The position numbers and the translations under genes are program-made. A stretch of 15,859 nucleotides of DNA from JAKVCB01 sp963578605. Its GTDB lineage: Bacteria; Planctomycetota; Planctomycetia; Pirellulales; Lacipirellulaceae. The DNA is taken from positions 1-15,859 of the forward strand of contig CAUZEA010000117.1 of NCBI GenBank assembly GCA_963578605.1, read 5' to 3'. Positions 14,093 through 15,859 of the stretch are shown one piece after another; the stretch's first letter is position 1; every line of letters begins with the position of its first letter. A model generated the notes under the pieces. The model saw nothing but the letters and a program-made list of their open reading frames with translations. It did no database searches and was not told the DNA's origin.

Positions 14093-14354
14093 GTGGATCT
14101 CTTGTGTGCCCAGGTACAGCGAAACACGTGCCCCGAACAGGCTCACGGAACAGGCTTACGGCACCATGGCGAAAGCCCCGAGAGGCCCTGATAAAACCCG
14201 CCACTCCACTGTAAACCGCCTGGGAAACAGTCCGTTGCAACGAATGGCCAGAAGTTGCATCCTTGTCTCTTAGTTTAGCTTGCCTGTTGGAAAAGGTCAG
14301 CCACGAAAGTAATCGCCAGAGAGGCTTTGCGAAGGAAATATCAATCGAATTTTG
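14093..14354. other. Leader/intergenic region of the carbamoyltransferase operon
   Basis: No gene is seen in these ~260 bases. On the leftward strand a loose promoter could be CTGACC-N17-TAAACT (around 14274-14302), about 180 bases upstream of the carbamoyltransferase start; both hexamers match only 4 of 6. The region separates the operon from the terminator of the truncated integrase. Confidence 0.3.
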
Positions 14355-14379
14355 TAAAAACGACCGACCCTTCGTCGGT
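14355..14379 (-). terminator. Intrinsic terminator behind the truncated integron integrase
   Basis: On the leftward strand: ACCGAC, loop GAAGG, GTCGGT, then CGTTTTTAC. That is a 6-bp GC-rich stem directly followed by a run of five T. It begins at the stop of the truncated integrase frame and would insulate the carbamoyltransferase operon from it. Confidence 0.6.
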
Positions 14380-14681
14380 TACGTCATCATAGTTTGACAA
14401 TGCAACCTGTGGTGAAACTCGCTAGACGTTACCCCAGGACAACCCACGCCATCAGGCTCGCGCGAGTTTGACGTACTCTCGGCCACACGCCGATTAACGG
14501 CCAGATGTGTCAGGAAGGCTTCGACCTCCCTCTGGCCCATTTGCGACGGATGTTGCCATCCGCCCGTCCGATCGCGGTGGAACCGCACAAACTGCTCGAC
14601 CCATCGAACGTAGACGGCCATCGTTTTTGAGGCAAGATGCCGCACCTTGCAGGCCGCACGGTATTGATCCAAGAGCTTCAT
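14379..14681 (-). pseudogene. intI: Integron integrase (IntI-type tyrosine recombinase), truncated after the N-terminal domain
   Basis: From ATG 14681 the first ~73 residues read MKLLDQYRAACKVRHLASKT, then AVYVRWVEQFVRFHR and HPSQMGQREVEAFLTHLAV. This is the SAM-like DNA-binding N-terminal domain of integron integrases ('LLDQ-x-R...H-x-S-x-(K)T...YV-x-W(I/V)-x-x-F(I/V)-x-FH...HP-x-x-(L/M)-...-VEAFLTHLAV'). After VAEST the family pattern (usually QNQALNALLFLY) is lost and the frame ends at 14379 with an unrelated tail. The catalytic domain (RHRRY residues, ~240 residues) is absent and was not found elsewhere in the window. The gene points away from a cassette-type segment across a 170-base attI-like region, the classical integron layout. 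It is dead as a recombinase. No Shine-Dalgarno is seen; the message may be nearly leaderless. Confidence 0.8.
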
Positions 14682-14682
14682 G

Positions 14683-14705
14683 GATACTGATTGTATGTCA
14701 GTATC
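14683..14705. promoter_or_regulatory. LexA-like inverted repeat overlapping the intI promoter
   Basis: GATACTGA (14683-14690), 7 bases, TCAGTATC (14698-14705): a perfect 8-bp inverted repeat immediately upstream of the intI start. It reads TACTG-N9-CAGTA, one base shorter than the enterobacterial LexA box (TACTG-N10-CAGTA). A TACAAT -10 element for intI (leftward, 14695-14690) lies between the arms, so a bound repressor would block it. It could alternatively be an IntI-binding or other repressor site. Confidence 0.45.
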
Positions 14706-14856
14706 TCCATTTACAACCGATTGAGGTTTGCTTTGTTTATTAGCGTGCCCAACGGCAACCTAAACTCTTGTGATACAAAGAGTTTCACCGCACACACCGG
14801 GTCGAGTACAATTCTGGATATCTGGACCCGTGCATTGAGATAATCACAAGTTAGGC
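14706..14856 (+). other. attI-like recombination region ending in GTTAGGC
   Basis: Between intI and the first cassette there are about 150 bases without a gene. They end in GTTAGGC (14850-14856), an exact match to the integron core site GTTRRRY, where the cassette boundary falls between G and TT. The position and layout are those of an attI x cassette junction. The IntI-binding direct repeats expected in attI cannot be assigned by eye, because each integron class has its own. Confidence 0.55.
14784..14812 (+). promoter_or_regulatory. Candidate cassette promoter (Pc) in the attI region
   Basis: TTCACC (14784-14789), exactly 17 bases, TACAAT (14807-14812). Start of transcription would be near 14819, about 45 bases ahead of the first cassette gene, and would read through the cassettes. 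In mobile class 1 integrons Pc lies inside intI; a promoter in attI is known for some others. Confidence 0.55.
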
Positions 14857-14864
14857 GGCATTCG

Positions 14865-15149
14865 ATGCCTCTGCCGGAGACGATCGTCGACGACCTCAGG
14901 GAACTCCTCGATGCCCTTGCCAGTCGCGGATTTCAGCCCGAGCACTCCGAATCAGGGTCCATGCACAGCTACCTCGTGAGATTCTCGGGGCCTGTTCCCC
15001 TTGAGATCGTGTGCGATCGATCGCAGTTCTTTGTCCAAGGCGAAGGTGCCCAACTCGAACTGTATGGGCTGTGGAGAGCGTTCGACGATTCGGGCGAGTT
15101 CAGCGACCACGTGCTCTCCTACCTCGACCAAGAGCGCCGGGCCACGTAG
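14865..15149 (+). CDS. Integron cassette protein of unknown function (94 aa)
   Basis: ATG 14865 lies only 8 bases after the GTTAGGC boundary, as is typical of cassette genes, and the stop is 16 bases before the attC. The 94-residue protein (MPLPETIVDDLRELLDALAS..., ending SYLDQERRAT) is acidic and soluble, without signal peptide or membrane span. It has an N-terminal helix (VDDLRELLDALASRGF), a beta-rich centre (MHSYLVRFSGPVPLEIVCDR, SQFFVQG) and a helical end (FSDHVLSYLDQERR). I do not recognise a family. Its size, acidic nature and fold pattern would be compatible with a small immunity, antitoxin or inhibitor protein, but nothing in the sequence proves that. No clear ribosome binding site precedes it. 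Its coding is supported mainly by its neat fit between two recombination sites. Confidence 0.72.
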   Translation: MPLPETIVDDLRELLDALASRGFQPEHSESGSMHSYLVRFSGPVPLEIVCDRSQFFVQGEGAQLELYGLWRAFDDSGEFSDHVLSYLDQERRAT

Positions 15150-15165
15150 CTGCGCCTTGAATACC

Positions 15166-15300
15166 GCCTAACAAGGCGTTGCAGCGGACCATCAACAGCC
15201 CGGTTCGATTGACCTTGATTGCCCTCTGGCGGCATAATGTGTCGGCAGGGTCGGGTCCGGTCAGCGCTGTTGCTGGCCGCTGAACACCGATCCGTTAGCT
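15166..15300 (+). other. attC recombination site (59-base element) of cassette 1
   Basis: It starts GCCTAAC AAGGCG (R'' core RYYYAAC at 15166-15172) and ends with GTTAGCT (15294-15300, one mismatch to GTTRRRY). Reverse-complementing the right end gives CTAAC-N11-CAGCGG, which pairs with CTAAC-N9-CAGCGG at the left end, the imperfect palindrome of attC. Length 135 bases, at the long end of the known range. The cassette would be 14851-15294 (444 bp). Confidence 0.75.
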
Positions 15301-15336
15301 ATTTCTTTGGAAAGGGCAACCAGAGGTTAGTAGGCT

Positions 15337-15837
15337 ATGGAAACTCTCGTTCAATATTTGCGTGACGAAGCGACTCTTTGGGGGCCGCGAGTAATCGGGG
15401 TTGTAGTGATTTTCGTCGTTTTCTTTATCCTTGCGAAAGTAATAAAAAGAACAATCACTCGTGCCGCTGAGCGATTGAAATTTGATGGTAATCTGACTTC
15501 GCTACTTGCTCGTACAAGCAGTATTGCACTTATGATCTTTGGCTTTGTTACTGCGCTCGGAACGTTAGGTATCAATGTATCCGCGCTAGTGGCCGGTCTG
15601 GGGTTGACGGGATTTGCACTTGGCTTCGCTATGAAAGATACTATTTCCAATCTTCTCTCTGGCGTCCTCATATTGCTATATCGACCATTCGACGTAGGAA
15701 ACCGTATCAAGATATCGGGTTACGAGGGCATTGTTATTTCTATTGACCTACGATACACGGAGCTTGATTCCGAGAAGAATAAGGTACTCATTCCGAATTC
15801 AAAATTATTCACGGATCCAATCACTGTTCTTCAGTAG
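15337..15837 (+). CDS. Short MscS-family mechanosensitive channel in cassette position
   Basis: 166 residues; ATG 15337 is 36 bases after the attC end and preceded by AGAGG. Predicted membrane spans: about residues 19-36 (VIGVVVIFVVFFILAKVI), 59-78 (LLARTSSIALMIFGFVTALG) and the pore-lining TM3, 82-112 (SALVAGLGLTGFALGFAMKD, SNLLSGVLILLYRPF), the glycine/alanine-rich helix that defines MscS. The beta domain follows (VGNRIKISGYEGIVISIDLR) and the protein ends at VLIPNSKLFTDPITVLQ, without the C-terminal alpha/beta cage of E. coli MscS (286 residues). Short members ending here exist, so it may be complete. It would open on membrane tension and release solutes during osmotic downshock. The gene is visibly more AT-rich than its neighbours, in keeping with a captured cassette. 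The attC that should follow would lie beyond the window. Confidence 0.85.
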   Translation: METLVQYLRDEATLWGPRVIGVVVIFVVFFILAKVIKRTITRAAERLKFDGNLTSLLARTSSIALMIFGFVTALGTLGINVSALVAGLGLTGFALGFAMKDTISNLLSGVLILLYRPFDVGNRIKISGYEGIVISIDLRYTELDSEKNKVLIPNSKLFTDPITVLQ

Positions 15838-15859
15838 CGGGCAATCGGTAATTTTGTGA

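Noticed and set aside
15326..15332. GTTAGTA as alternative right end of the attC
   Set aside because: It would lengthen attC to about 167 bases and fits the core consensus less well in its pairing with the left end than GTTAGCT at 15294-15300.
1..15859. CRISPR arrays, tRNA and rRNA genes
   Set aside because: No regularly spaced repeats, no cloverleaf-like segment and no rRNA-like stretch were seen; the only direct repeat is the ~110-bp pair.

Overview
The window looks like a piece of a planctomycete chromosome (Pirellulaceae / Rhodopirellula-like). The main reasons are a gene pair typical of that phylum at the left end (DUF1549-DUF1553 'PSD1' protein followed by a Tat-type DUF1501 protein), a Tat-type Gfo/Idh/MocA oxidoreductase, and fragments of planctomycete-style secreted proteins. 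The species assignment is inference; no rRNA or tRNA is seen.

Layout. (1) 1-2508: a leftward pair, PSD1 protein then DUF1501 protein (the latter runs off the left edge). (2) 2509-3140: mostly non-coding, with a strong hairpin and a rightward promoter candidate. (3) 3141-6230: a gene graveyard. It holds a signal-peptide N-terminus of a repeat/PEP-CTERM-like exported protein, an intact-looking six-hairpin glycosidase-like gene, the C-terminal piece of a 'THYGW' exported protein, the C-terminal piece of a planctomycete glycosidase-associated protein, a ParB/methylase-like fragment and an IS630-type transposase tail. (4) 6235-8770: an oxidoreductase gene driven from a promoter inside a ~110-bp repeat, converging on a histidine phosphatase gene. 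A second copy of the repeat (8660-8770) lies between a sialidase tail and an interrupted glucuronoyl-esterase-like gene that also carries an in-frame TGA. (5) 9622-11043: an intact amidase-signature enzyme with a terminator, then a 3-hydroxyisobutyrate-dehydrogenase remnant. (6) 14092-11587, leftward: a carbamoyltransferase - SxtJ - DUF5989 operon, the same trio found as sxtI-J-K-type genes in saxitoxin clusters, but here without visible substrate-making genes. (7) 14355-15859: the head of an integron. A truncated integron integrase (leftward) has its own terminator. Next come a LexA-like inverted repeat at its start, an attI-like region with a good cassette promoter (TTCACC-N17-TACAAT), and a GTTAGGC junction. 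A 444-bp cassette with an unknown 94-aa protein and a 135-bp attC follow, and then a second cassette-like segment carrying a short MscS channel.

How it fits together. Intact genes (PSD1/DUF1501, oxidoreductase, amidase, histidine phosphatase, carbamoyltransferase trio) alternate with truncated ones, which suggests repeated recombination and gene decay. The two most interesting items are the integron head with a broken integrase but a preserved promoter and cassettes, and the promoter-bearing ~110-bp repeat that abuts broken genes at both of its copies.
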